From contig NZ_BBJN01000045.1 in assembly GCF_000739555.1 (NCBI RefSeq), forward strand, positions 1-64,000: a DNA stretch of 64,000 bases, read 5' to 3'. The notes under the pieces were generated by a model. That model saw nothing but the letters and a program-made list of their open reading frames with translations. It was not told the origin of the DNA and made no database searches. The translations under genes and the position numbers were made by a program. This DNA is from Halolamina rubra (GTDB lineage: Archaea; Halobacteriota; Halobacteria; Halobacteriales; Haloferacaceae). Shown here one piece after another: positions 43,358-51,377 of this stretch (position 1 is the first letter of the stretch; each line of letters begins with the position of its first letter).

Positions 43358-44496
43358 CGGGAGAGGGGTTCGTGTTCTCGGAGAAGCCAATCTCGATCGA
43401 GTCCGGCGAGGGCGCGACGCTCACCGCCAGCGACGGCACCGAGTACCTCGACTTCGGCGCCTCCTACGCCTGCACGCCGCTGGGGCACTCGCCGCCGGCG
43501 GTCGTCGACGCGATCAGCGAGCAGGCCGAGGACCTGCTGTACGTCCAGGGCTCCTACCCAGTCGCCGCGCGCACCGCGCTGCAGGAGCAGTTGGCCGCCG
43601 TCGCGCCGGGCGACATCTCGAAGGTGTGGCTCCCCAACTCCGGCACCGAGGCCAACGAGGCCGCGCTGAAGTTCGCGCGCTCTGCCACGGGCCGCGAGAA
43701 GGTCGTCGTCGCGAAGCGCGCGTTCCACGGCCGCACGCTCGGCGCGCTCTCGCTGACCTGGAAGGACGAGTACCGCGACCCGTTCGGCCCGCTCCCGGGC
43801 GGCGTCGAGTTCGTCCCCTACGGCGACGCCGCCGCGCTCGCCGACGCCGTCGACGACGAGACCGCGGCGGTGTTCCTCGAGCCGATCCAGGGCGAGGGCG
43901 GCGTCCACCCCGCCGGCGACGCGTACCTCCAGACCGCCCGCGAGGTGACCGAGGACGCGGGCGCGGCGCTCGTCCTCGACGAGATCCAGACCGGCCTCGG
44001 CCGCACGGGGACGATGTGGGCCTGCGAGTCCGCGGGCGTCGTCCCCGACGTACTGACGGCCGCGAAAGGCGTCGCCTCGGGCCTCCCGCTGGGGGTGACG
44101 CTCTGTGCGGACTGGATCGCCGAGGGCGCGGGGAACCACGGCTCGACGTTCGCCGGCAACCCGCTCGTCGCCGCCGCTGCGGGGGCGACGCTGACCGAGA
44201 TCCAGGCCCGCGACGTGCCCGCGAACGCGGCCGCGGTCGGCGAGCACCTCCGCGCGGAACTTCGCGCGGCCGTCGACGCCCACGACCTCCCCGTGCGCGA
44301 GGTGCGCGGCGAGGGGCTGCTGATCGGCATCGAGGTCAAGCGCGGCTCGATGCGCGTACTGCGCGATCTCGCGCTCGAGGAAGCCGTGCTCGCGCTCCCC
44401 GCCGGGCGCTCGGTCGTGCGCCTGCTCCCGCCGCTCGTGATCGACGAGGGCCACGCCGACAGCGTGGTCGCGAGCCTCGTGGAGGTGCTCTCGTGA
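43354..44496 (+). CDS. argD: ArgW-ornithine/LysW-lysine aminotransferase
   Basis: A 380-residue PLP aminotransferase. LPNSGTEANEAALKFAR, LVLDEIQTGLGRTGTMWA and LTAAKGVASGLPLG (Schiff-base Lys) place it with acetylornithine aminotransferases. Here it acts on carrier-bound semialdehyde with glutamate as donor. GTG start overlapping the argB stop, stop overlapping the next GTG. Confidence 0.94.
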   Translation: MTGEGFVFSEKPISIESGEGATLTASDGTEYLDFGASYACTPLGHSPPAVVDAISEQAEDLLYVQGSYPVAARTALQEQLAAVAPGDISKVWLPNSGTEANEAALKFARSATGREKVVVAKRAFHGRTLGALSLTWKDEYRDPFGPLPGGVEFVPYGDAAALADAVDDETAAVFLEPIQGEGGVHPAGDAYLQTAREVTEDAGAALVLDEIQTGLGRTGTMWACESAGVVPDVLTAAKGVASGLPLGVTLCADWIAEGAGNHGSTFAGNPLVAAAAGATLTEIQARDVPANAAAVGEHLRAELRAAVDAHDLPVREVRGEGLLIGIEVKRGSMRVLRDLALEEAVLALPAGRSVVRLLPPLVIDEGHADSVVASLVEVLS

Positions 44497-45599
44497 CCGT
44501 CTCCGCCGACCCGGCCGCGGCGATCCCGGGCGCCGAGGGCGTCCTCGACACGACCGGGCGCCGACTGCTGGCCGACCTCGTCTCGACGCCGTCGCACTCC
44601 GGCGACGAGTCCGCCGCCGCACACCGACTGGCCGGCTTCTTCGAGGAGCACGACCGCGAGGCGTGGATCGACGAGGCCGGCAACGTCCGCGCGCCGGGCG
44701 ACGACGCGGTGCTGCTCACCTCCCACGTCGACACCGTGCCGGGCGAGATCCCGGTCCGCGTCGAGGACGGGGACGACGAACTCGGCGCTGTGGGCCCCGT
44801 GCTCTGGGGTCGCGGCAGCGTCGACGCCACGGGCGCGCTGGCGGCGATGGCCGTCGCCGCGGTCGAAACCGGCGCCTCGTTCGTCGGCGTCGTCGGCGAG
44901 GAGACCGACTCCCGCGGCGCGCGCCACCTGATAGAGGACCGCGAGGCGCCGGCGGCAGTGATCAACGGCGAGCCCTCGGGCTGGGACGCGATCACGCTCG
45001 GCTACCGCGGGATCGTCGCCGGCGAGTACGCCGTCACGACTCCGGCCGGCCACGGCGCGCGTCCCGAGGCGACCGCGATCGACCACGCGACCGCGTGGTG
45101 GGAGCGCGTCCGTGCCGCCGTCGAGGCGGCGAACGCCGACGAAGCGCCCGGCGGCTTCGACACGATCACCGCCACCGCGGCGTCCGTCGACGGCGGGCCC
45201 ACAGACGACGGGACGGCGGTGGCGGCGTCGATGGCGACGCGGTTCCGCGTGCCGCCGAGCGAGACGCCCGACTCCGTTCGCGCGGTCGTCGAGGACTGCC
45301 TCGACGCGGGGGAGATCGCGTGGGGGCAGTCGATCCCGCCCCACGTCGCCTCGGCCCGCGGCCCGCTGCCCGCGGCGCTCCGGACGGCGATCCGCGAGGC
45401 CGGCGGCGAGCCGACCCACCTCCACAAGACCGGGACCGCCGACGCGAACCTGTACGCCGACGCCTGGGACGTGCCGACCGTCACCTACGGCCCCGGCGAC
45501 GCCAGCCTCGACCACGCGCCCGACGAGCGCCTGCCGCTCGCCGCGTTCGACCGCGCGAGCGCCGTCCTGACGACCGCCTGTGCACAGCTCACCGACTGA
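44493..45599 (+). CDS. argE: ArgW-ornithine hydrolase (LysK-type M20 peptidase)
   Basis: A 368-residue zinc hydrolase that releases ornithine from the carrier. LLTSHVDTVPG (His/Asp), GRGSVDATGALAAM (bridging Asp), GEETDSRGARHL (Glu) and TGTADANLY are the M20 LysK/ArgE landmarks. GTG start overlapping the argD stop. Cytoplasmic. The 13-base gap to argF keeps it in the operon. Confidence 0.93.
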   Translation: MTVSADPAAAIPGAEGVLDTTGRRLLADLVSTPSHSGDESAAAHRLAGFFEEHDREAWIDEAGNVRAPGDDAVLLTSHVDTVPGEIPVRVEDGDDELGAVGPVLWGRGSVDATGALAAMAVAAVETGASFVGVVGEETDSRGARHLIEDREAPAAVINGEPSGWDAITLGYRGIVAGEYAVTTPAGHGARPEATAIDHATAWWERVRAAVEAANADEAPGGFDTITATAASVDGGPTDDGTAVAASMATRFRVPPSETPDSVRAVVEDCLDAGEIAWGQSIPPHVASARGPLPAALRTAIREAGGEPTHLHKTGTADANLYADAWDVPTVTYGPGDASLDHAPDERLPLAAFDRASAVLTTACAQLTD

Positions 45600-45612
45600 C
45601 CGACTCAAACCG

Positions 45613-46541
45613 ATGTACGACAACGACACCGTTCCCACGTTCCCGACGAACCTGCTCACGATCGACCAGCTCTCGCCGTCGGCGCTCGGCCGGCTGCTCG
45701 ACCGCGCCGCCGCGATCAAGGCCGGCGAGGAGACGGCACGGCTGGACGATCGGACCGTGGCGATGGTGTTCGAGAAGCCGTCGACGCGCACCCGGACCTC
45801 CTTCGAGGCCGGCGTGACCGAGCTCGGCGGTCACCCCACGTTCCTCGGCCAGGACGATATCCACCTCGGCCACGGCGAGCCGATCAAGGACACCGCCCGC
45901 GCGCTGTCGCTGTACGTCGACGCGGTCGTCGCGCGGCTGAACGGCCACGCCGACCTCGAGGAACTCGCCGACTACGCCGACGTGCCGGTGGTGAACGCGC
46001 TCACCGACGACGCCCACCCCTGCCAGACGCTCGCCGACCTGCTGACGCTTAGGGAGATCGCGGCGGAGTCCGGCAAGACGCTCGAGGAGACGACGCTCGC
46101 GTGGGTCGCGACGGCAACAACGTCGCGCGCTCGCTCGTCGTCGGCTGCGCGCTCGCTGGCGTCGACCTGCGCCTCGCGACGCCGGCGGGGTACGGCGTCG
46201 ACGACGAGGCGGTCGCGACCGCCGCCTCGCTCGGCGGGGAGCCGGCACAGTTCGACAGCCCCGAGGCCGCCGTCGCCGGCGCCGACGCGGTGTACACCGA
46301 CGTGTGGATGAGCATGGGCGAGAGCGAGAGCCGCGCGGACAAACTGCCCGCGTTCGACGGGTTCCAGGTCGACGAATCGCTGCTCGCCGGCGGCGCCAAG
46401 CTGCTGCACTGCCTGCCCGCCAACCGCGGTGAGGAGGTCACCGACGCCGCCCTGGAGAGCGAGCAGTCGGTCGTCTGGCAGCAGGCCGGCAACCGCAAGC
46501 CGACCCAGCAGGCGCTCCTGCTGGAGCTACTGTCCGCCTGA
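45613..46541 (+). pseudogene. argF: Ornithine carbamoyltransferase, broken by a one-base deletion
   Basis: Converts ornithine and carbamoyl phosphate to citrulline, the last gene of the operon. The first frame holds EKPSTRTRTSFEAG (carbamoyl-phosphate site) and DDAHPCQTLAD. The frame is lost after TTLAWV at 46107. GDGNNVARSLVVGCALAGVD through LLHCLPANRGEE continues in another frame to the stop at 46541. Restoring one G (gtc-ggc-gac-ggc) gives a normal 309-residue OTC. All motifs are perfect and the rest of the operon is intact, so a base-calling error is the best reading. It ends three bases before the convergent formamidase stop. Confidence 0.88.
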
Positions 46542-46544
46542 CGG

Positions 46545-47477
46545 TCAGAACGGCGAGGAGACGTGCTCGGCCGGGATCGCGTTCCGCACCGTCACCAGCG
46601 GGTCGACGACCTGCGAGATCTCCAGCCCGCCGACGAGGCTGCCGAACGTGTGGGCCTCGGTCGGGCTGTAGCCGTGCTCGTACGAGAGCAGCTTCATCGC
46701 GTCCCTGTGGGCCAGCTTCGCCGCCTCCTCCATCGTCTCGGCGCTGGCGACGGTCTTCCACTCGTCGCCGGTGTCTATCAGCGGCCGCTCGAGGTCGAAC
46801 GCCGGGTCGAAGATCACGTCGACGGTCACGTCCACGTCGGTCGCGATCTCGGCGCCCGTGCCGCACATCTCGCCGTCGGCCATCACCGCCTTCGAGTCAC
46901 CCATCGCGAGCATCGCGCCCGACTGGAACACCGGGAGGTAGAGCACCGAGCCCGCGCTCACGTCGTTGGTGTCGAGGTTGCCGCCGTGGTCGTGTGGGAC
47001 GAGCGTCGTGTACGACTCCATCGCGGGCGCGACGCCGATGGTGCCGATGCAGGGGTCGGCCGGGATCGAGCGCTCGCCGAACCGCACCCGCGGCCGGCCG
47101 TCGTCGTAGTTCTCGCCGTTCTCGACTGGCGTGATCCGGGTGAAGGGGGCCTCCACGTCCGCGTCGTCCTGCATGAGGCCGAACCCAGGGGTGGTGACGA
47201 CCCGCCCGCGGTCCTCCGCGAGGCGCACGTCCTCGATCTCGACCCGGAGCACGTCGCCGGGGTCGGCGCCCTCGACGGCGACGGGGCCGGTGGCGGCGTT
47301 GACCTCGTCGGGGATCTGGTCGAGCAGGTCGTCGTCGCTCTGGATCGCCCCGTTCAGGCTGTCCCGGGTCTCGAACGTGAGGCTCGTGTTGGGTTCGACC
47401 GTCCGGACCGGCTCCATCTCGGGCGCGAACTCGTAGACGACGCCGTGGGTGTCGTCGCTTATCGTGTCTCTGTCCAT
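46545..47477 (-). CDS. Acetamidase/formamidase-family protein
   Basis: A 310-residue amidohydrolase. VEGADPGDVLRVEIEDVRL, GTIGVAPAMES, VPHDHGGNLDTNDVSAGSVLYLPVF and FQSGAMLAMGDSKAVMADGEMCGTG are typical of the FmdA_AmdA family. It hydrolyses formamide or short amides to the acid and ammonia in the cytoplasm. A promoter, caccttttt (47502-47510, minus), supports the ATG at 47477. No urea or nitrile genes are adjacent. Confidence 0.9.
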   Translation of the reverse strand: MDRDTISDDTHGVVYEFAPEMEPVRTVEPNTSLTFETRDSLNGAIQSDDDLLDQIPDEVNAATGPVAVEGADPGDVLRVEIEDVRLAEDRGRVVTTPGFGLMQDDADVEAPFTRITPVENGENYDDGRPRVRFGERSIPADPCIGTIGVAPAMESYTTLVPHDHGGNLDTNDVSAGSVLYLPVFQSGAMLAMGDSKAVMADGEMCGTGAEIATDVDVTVDVIFDPAFDLERPLIDTGDEWKTVASAETMEEAAKLAHRDAMKLLSYEHGYSPTEAHTFGSLVGGLEISQVVDPLVTVRNAIPAEHVSSPF

Positions 47478-47529
47478 ACGCGTCGGTCGGTTGGTGTCAG
47501 CAAAAAGGTGCTGTCGGCGGCGGGCCCGG

Positions 47530-48609
47530 CTACGCGTCCACCTCGCCGGCCAACTCGACCGCCTCGTCGACGCCGACCGCCTCGTCGCGTTCAGCGAGTC
47601 GATCGAGCAGCTCCTCGACTCGGTCGTCAGTGGGCTCCCGGCCGGCGCGTTCGAGCAGCTTCCGGGCCGCGCCCGCGCCGGTGCTCCCGCCGAACAGGAG
47701 CCGGCGCTCGCCGCCGAACCGGGCCGGCTCGAACGGCTCGAACGTCGACGGCTCCTCGAGCATCGCGGCGGTGTGCAGGCCGGACTCGTGGGAGAACACC
47801 TCGGCGCCGAGCAGCGGTTTCGTCGGCTCGACGTCCTCGCCCAGCGCGTCCAGCACGCGCTCGGCGACGGGGAGCAGCGACGACTCGTCGACCGCGAGAT
47901 CGACTGGCTCCTCGCCGACCGCGGCGGCGGCGACGAGCTCCTCGGTCGGCGTGTTCCCGGCGCGCTCGCCGATGCCGCCGACGGACACGTCGACTTTCCC
48001 GGCGCCCGCGCGGCCCGCCGCCAGCGCGTTCGCCGTGCCGACGCCGAGATCCTCGTGGAAGTGGACGCCGATCTCGTCGAGGTCCGTGTCGAGGTCGGCG
48101 AGGAACTGCTCGACGCCCGCCGGGGTCCGGGAGCCGACCGTGTCCGCGACCGTGTACCAGTCGGCGTCGACCGCCGCGAACAGGTCGTCGAGGTGGGCCG
48201 GATCGGTGCGGAACCCGTCCATCGCGGTGAACTGGACGTCGGCGCCGCCCTCCCTGGCGAGTTCGGCGGCTTCCTGTACCGACTCGACCATCGATTCGCG
48301 GGAGGAACCGAGCACGGCGTCGAGCTGTCTGTCACTCGTCGGCGCGAACAGGTCCACCACGTCGACGCCGGCGTCGAGCGCGGCCTCCACGTCGCCCGGA
48401 ACGGCTCTGGCGAGCCCCGTGATGTCGGCCTCGATGTCGAGGCGGTCGCAGGCCCGGCGAGTCCGCTCGTCGGCGACCGGGAAGCCGATCTGGAGGTAGT
48501 CGACGCCCAGCGCGTCGAGTTCGCGGGCGGCGCCGACTTTCTGGTCGACGCTGTACGCCACGGCGGGGCGCTGCTCGCCCTCCCGGAGCGTGAGGTCGAG
48601 GAGCTTCAT
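47530..48609 (-). CDS. LeuA-like DRE-TIM acyl-CoA condensing enzyme
   Basis: A 359-residue synthase of the 2-isopropylmalate/homocitrate/citramalate family, without the C-terminal LeuA regulatory domain. LLDLTLREGEQRPA (metal Asp, Arg), VHFHEDLGVGTANAL (HxH), VGGIGERAGNTPTEEL and FSHESGLHTAAML are intact. It would condense an acyl-CoA with a 2-oxoacid. The substrate is unknown. The ATG overlaps the stop of the CoA-transferase upstream (ATGA), so the two proteins very likely share a pathway. Confidence 0.82.
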   Translation of the reverse strand: MKLLDLTLREGEQRPAVAYSVDQKVGAARELDALGVDYLQIGFPVADERTRRACDRLDIEADITGLARAVPGDVEAALDAGVDVVDLFAPTSDRQLDAVLGSSRESMVESVQEAAELAREGGADVQFTAMDGFRTDPAHLDDLFAAVDADWYTVADTVGSRTPAGVEQFLADLDTDLDEIGVHFHEDLGVGTANALAAGRAGAGKVDVSVGGIGERAGNTPTEELVAAAAVGEEPVDLAVDESSLLPVAERVLDALGEDVEPTKPLLGAEVFSHESGLHTAAMLEEPSTFEPFEPARFGGERRLLFGGSTGAGAARKLLERAGREPTDDRVEELLDRLAERDEAVGVDEAVELAGEVDA

Positions 48610-49865
48610 ACCGCCCCTGAATCCCTGAGCCGCTCGCGCTCCGCCGCGTCGTACCCCAGCGCCTCCAGCACGGCGTCGGTGTCCTCGCCGAGCTCGGGCG
48701 GATCGGTATTCTCGACGCGGTCGAACCCCGTCGAGCGTGCCGGGTAGCGCGGCACGTCGATGTCGCCACCCTCGCCCTCCGTCGCGCGGATCGAGCCGAA
48801 CGCGTCGGTCTGCCGGAGGTGCGGGTCGTCGACCACGTCCTGCGTGTCGTTGATCGGCGCCACCGGGACGCCAGCGTCGCGCAGGCGAGCGATGAGCTCC
48901 TCGGCGTCGAACTGCTCGCAGGCCGCGCCGACGCGCTCGTCGAGCGCCTCGCGGTTCCCACGCCGGTCCTCGAGCGTGGCGAAGCGCTCCTCCTCGTGGA
49001 GGTCCACGTCGAGCGCCTCGCACATCGCCTCCCACTGCCGCTGGGAAGACGGGCCGACGAACACCCACTCCCCGTCGGCGGACTGGTAGGCGTTGTACGG
49101 CGCCCAGTTGGGGTGGCCGGCGCCGATGGGGTCGGCCGCCCTCCCGTAGGCCTGCGTGTACGCGAGCCAGTAGCCCATCAGCGAGACGGTGCTCCCGTAC
49201 AGCGGGACGGTGACGTGCTGCCCCTCCCCGTTCGCGTCGCGCTGGCGCACGCCGCCGAGGATGGAGATGGCGCCGTACAGCGAGGCGGCCATATCCGCGA
49301 GGCTGGTGCCACAGCGCACCGGCGGCTGGCCGGGGCGGCCCGTGACGCTCATCACGCCCGACAGCGCCTCGGCGACCGGGTCGAGCGCGGGGTACTCCTC
49401 GTAGGGGCCCTCGTTGAACCCCTTGATCGAGCAGTACACCAGCTCCTCGTTGATCTCCTTCAGGTCGTCGTACCCAACGCCGAGGCGGTCGGCGGTGCCG
49501 GACGCGAAGTTCTCGATCAGCACGTCCGCCTCCTCGACGAGCTCGGCGAACACCGCGCTCCCCTCCTCGGACTTCAGGTCGACTGTGACGCCGAGCTTGT
49601 TGCGGTTGACGTAGTTGAACGAGCTGTTGCCGACCGCCGAGGAATCCCGGACGGCGTCGCCGCCGTTCGGGTGCTCGACCTTGATCACCTCGGCACCGAG
49701 ATCGGCCAGCAGCATCGAGCAGAACGGGCCGGCGATGATGTGGCCCAACTCGAGCACCGTCACGTCCGAGAGCGGTCGTCCCTCGGCGCCGGGCAGCAGC
49801 TCCGGCGCGACGCGGTGACCGCCGTCGGCACCCGCCCCGTCGGCCGAACCGTCGTCTCGGGTCAT
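48606..49865 (-). CDS. Class III (CaiB/BaiF) CoA-transferase
   Basis: A 419-residue family III CoA-transferase. LSDVTVLELGHIIAGPFCSMLLADLGAEVIKVE-type start, CSIKGFNEGPYEEYPALDPVAEA, and CGTSLADMAASLYGAI with the catalytic Asp. About 28 hydrophilic residues precede the fold. It moves CoA between two organic acids. It is coupled by ATGA overlaps to a small ORF upstream and a LeuA-like synthase downstream, suggesting an unknown acid-activation pathway. Confidence 0.87.
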   Translation of the reverse strand: MTRDDGSADGAGADGGHRVAPELLPGAEGRPLSDVTVLELGHIIAGPFCSMLLADLGAEVIKVEHPNGGDAVRDSSAVGNSSFNYVNRNKLGVTVDLKSEEGSAVFAELVEEADVLIENFASGTADRLGVGYDDLKEINEELVYCSIKGFNEGPYEEYPALDPVAEALSGVMSVTGRPGQPPVRCGTSLADMAASLYGAISILGGVRQRDANGEGQHVTVPLYGSTVSLMGYWLAYTQAYGRAADPIGAGHPNWAPYNAYQSADGEWVFVGPSSQRQWEAMCEALDVDLHEEERFATLEDRRGNREALDERVGAACEQFDAEELIARLRDAGVPVAPINDTQDVVDDPHLRQTDAFGSIRATEGEGGDIDVPRYPARSTGFDRVENTDPPELGEDTDAVLEALGYDAAERERLRDSGAV

Positions 49866-50032
49866 CGAGAGGATGCGGTTGGCGCGGCGACGAGCGCGTC
49901 GCCGTGAGGGCCGGTTTCGCCGTCGTCGATGGCCTCAGCAGTGCTGACCGGGGTGGAGACGGTCCAGTCGTCGACCCGCTCGCTCGGGTCGTAGTTGGCG
50001 TCCAACCTGGGACAAGGATCGGCGCGGTACAT
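49862..50032 (-). CDS. Candidate 56-residue ORF at the head of the CoA-transferase operon
   Basis: ATG 50032 to TGA 49862; the stop overlaps the CoA-transferase ATG by four bases, the same coupling seen further down the operon. The peptide (MYRADPCPRLDANYDPSERVD, and later AIDDGETGPHGDALVAAPTA) is acidic with mostly G/C-ending codons, as expected for a real haloarchaeal protein. No motif recognised; it may also be a fragment of a lost gene. Confidence 0.4.
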   Translation of the reverse strand: MYRADPCPRLDANYDPSERVDDWTVSTPVSTAEAIDDGETGPHGDALVAAPTASSR

Positions 50033-50103
50033 ACCCCCGTTGGAGGCTGTGAACCCACTTCAGTCTTGATACGCGTTCACGTGAGTCGCGTGTGACTTAC
50101 CCA

Positions 50104-50115
50104 CACATATATATC
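50104..50115 (+). promoter_or_regulatory. TATA box of the cold-shock gene
   Basis: The sequence acatatatatcc precedes a short leader (about 10-12 bases) containing ccggag, a possible ribosome-binding site seven bases before the ATG at 50149. Confidence 0.6.
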
Positions 50116-50148
50116 CGAGCACGCACAAGACGAAAACCGGAGATAGCG

Positions 50149-50343
50149 ATGGCGACAGGCAAGGTTGCGTTCTTCAACGACACCGGAGGGTACGGCTTCA
50201 TCGAGACCGAGGACGCGGACGACGACGTGTTCTTCCACATGGAGGACGTCGGCGGCCCCGACCTCGAGGAAGGGCAGGAGGTGGAGTTCGACATCGAACA
50301 GGCGGACAAGGGGCCGCGGGCGACCAACCTGACTCGGTTGTAG
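50149..50343 (+). CDS. cspA: Cold-shock domain protein
   Basis: A 64-residue single-strand nucleic-acid-binding beta barrel. GKVAFFNDTGGYGFIETED contains RNP1 (GYGFIE), and DDVFFHMED is RNP2. An RNA chaperone of the cytoplasm; haloarchaea carry several copies. The ATG at 50149 was preferred over an in-frame upstream start because the TATA box overlaps the latter. A T-rich tract (gttttctt, 50359-50366) follows the gene and probably ends transcription. Confidence 0.93.
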   Translation: MATGKVAFFNDTGGYGFIETEDADDDVFFHMEDVGGPDLEEGQEVEFDIEQADKGPRATNLTRL

Positions 50344-50354
50344 CCCCGGCCGAC

Positions 50355-50370
50355 CGTTTTCTTCGGCGGC
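50355..50370 (+). terminator. T-rich terminator after cspA
   Basis: A short tract ccgttttcttc lies about 15 bases after the stop codon. Archaeal RNA polymerase ends at such U-tracts without needing a hairpin. Confidence 0.4.
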
Positions 50371-50382
50371 GCCGACGAGCAG

Positions 50383-50496
50383 TTAGCGCAAGCGCTGTCG
50401 GCCGAGTTCGCCGCCGCAGTCCGGACAGAGCGCCCGGTAGGAGCGGTTGCTCACCGTCCGTGTACACTCCCGGCAGACGAACTGAGGGCCGACCAT
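50383..50496 (-). CDS. Small rubrerythrin-like zinc-ribbon protein (37 aa)
   Basis: MVGPQFVCRECTRTVSNRSY followed by RALCPDCGGELGRQRLR. Two CxxC knuckles (C8/C11 and C24/C27) form a zinc ribbon like the rubredoxin-type end of rubrerythrin. TATA-like catttaccac (50521-50530, minus) is 29 bases upstream, which fixes the start. Such microproteins are widespread in haloarchaea with unknown roles. It is convergent with cspA. Confidence 0.65.
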   Translation of the reverse strand: MVGPQFVCRECTRTVSNRSYRALCPDCGGELGRQRLR

Positions 50497-50647
50497 CGAT
50501 TCGTGATGGGTGCTACGGAGTGGTAAATGTTGCCGTGGTACACGACAGGGTCGCACGGGCGATCGTGATCCGTGACTGAAGGGACCCGATGGCCGGCGGT
50601 GCCGGCAGTCAAAAGCCTTAGCGCGCTCCCGAGCGAACGTCGGGCCG

Positions 50648-51292
50648 ATGACCGACCGCCGAACGGGCCCCGCCGCCTCGTTCGACTGCTTCGGGACGCT
50701 CGTCTCGGTCCCCCGCCCGCCCGACCCGGCCGAGGCCATCGCGACACGGCTGACCGAGCGCGGCGTCGAGGTGCCGGCCGACTGGGCCGACGCGTACGCG
50801 GACCGGTACGTCGACCCCGCCGAGCGGGCCGAGCTCTCGCTGCCGGTTCACACGCGACGGGCGCTCGCGAGCCGCGGCGTCGACGCCGACCCCGGAGTGG
50901 TCGAGGCCGCCGTGCTCGACGCTTTCGACCGGGAGGCCTCAGTCCTCCCTGGCGCCGAGGCGGCCCTCGCCGCCGTCGACGCCCCGGCGGGGGTGCTCTC
51001 GAACTGCGCGGTCCCGGGACTGGTCCCGCGGACGCTCTCGCGGGTCGGCCTCCGCGACCAGTTCGACACGGTCGTGACGAGCCTCGACGTGGGCTGGCGC
51101 AAGCCGGACCGGCGGGCGTTCGCCGCGGTCGCCGCCGAACTCGATGTCCCCGTCGACGCGCTGGTTCACGTCGGCGACGACCCCGACGCCGACGGCGGGA
51201 TCGACCGCCACGGCGGGCGCTACGTCCCCGTCGACGGCGACCTGACCGCGCTGCCGGATCGACTGGCCGAAACGGGCGTCGTGGACCACTGA
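50648..51292 (+). CDS. HAD-family hydrolase
   Basis: A 214-residue phosphatase-like protein. Motif I is SFDCFGTLVSV (nucleophile Asp; Phe replaces the usual second Asp, as in haloacid dehalogenase-type members). Motif II is VLSNCAVPG, motif III is the Lys in DVGWRKPDRRAF, and motif IV is HVGDDPDADGG. The substrate is unknown. Promoter aaaagcctta (50611-50620) is about 31 bases upstream. Confidence 0.85.
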   Translation: MTDRRTGPAASFDCFGTLVSVPRPPDPAEAIATRLTERGVEVPADWADAYADRYVDPAERAELSLPVHTRRALASRGVDADPGVVEAAVLDAFDREASVLPGAEAALAAVDAPAGVLSNCAVPGLVPRTLSRVGLRDQFDTVVTSLDVGWRKPDRRAFAAVAAELDVPVDALVHVGDDPDADGGIDRHGGRYVPVDGDLTALPDRLAETGVVDH

Positions 51293-51377
51293 GCCGTCGG
51301 GTTCCGGGTCGATCCGGCGCGTCGGTGCGCTCGCGGATGTGGGAACCACTAAGCCGCTGGGCCGTCGGAGTCGGGGC

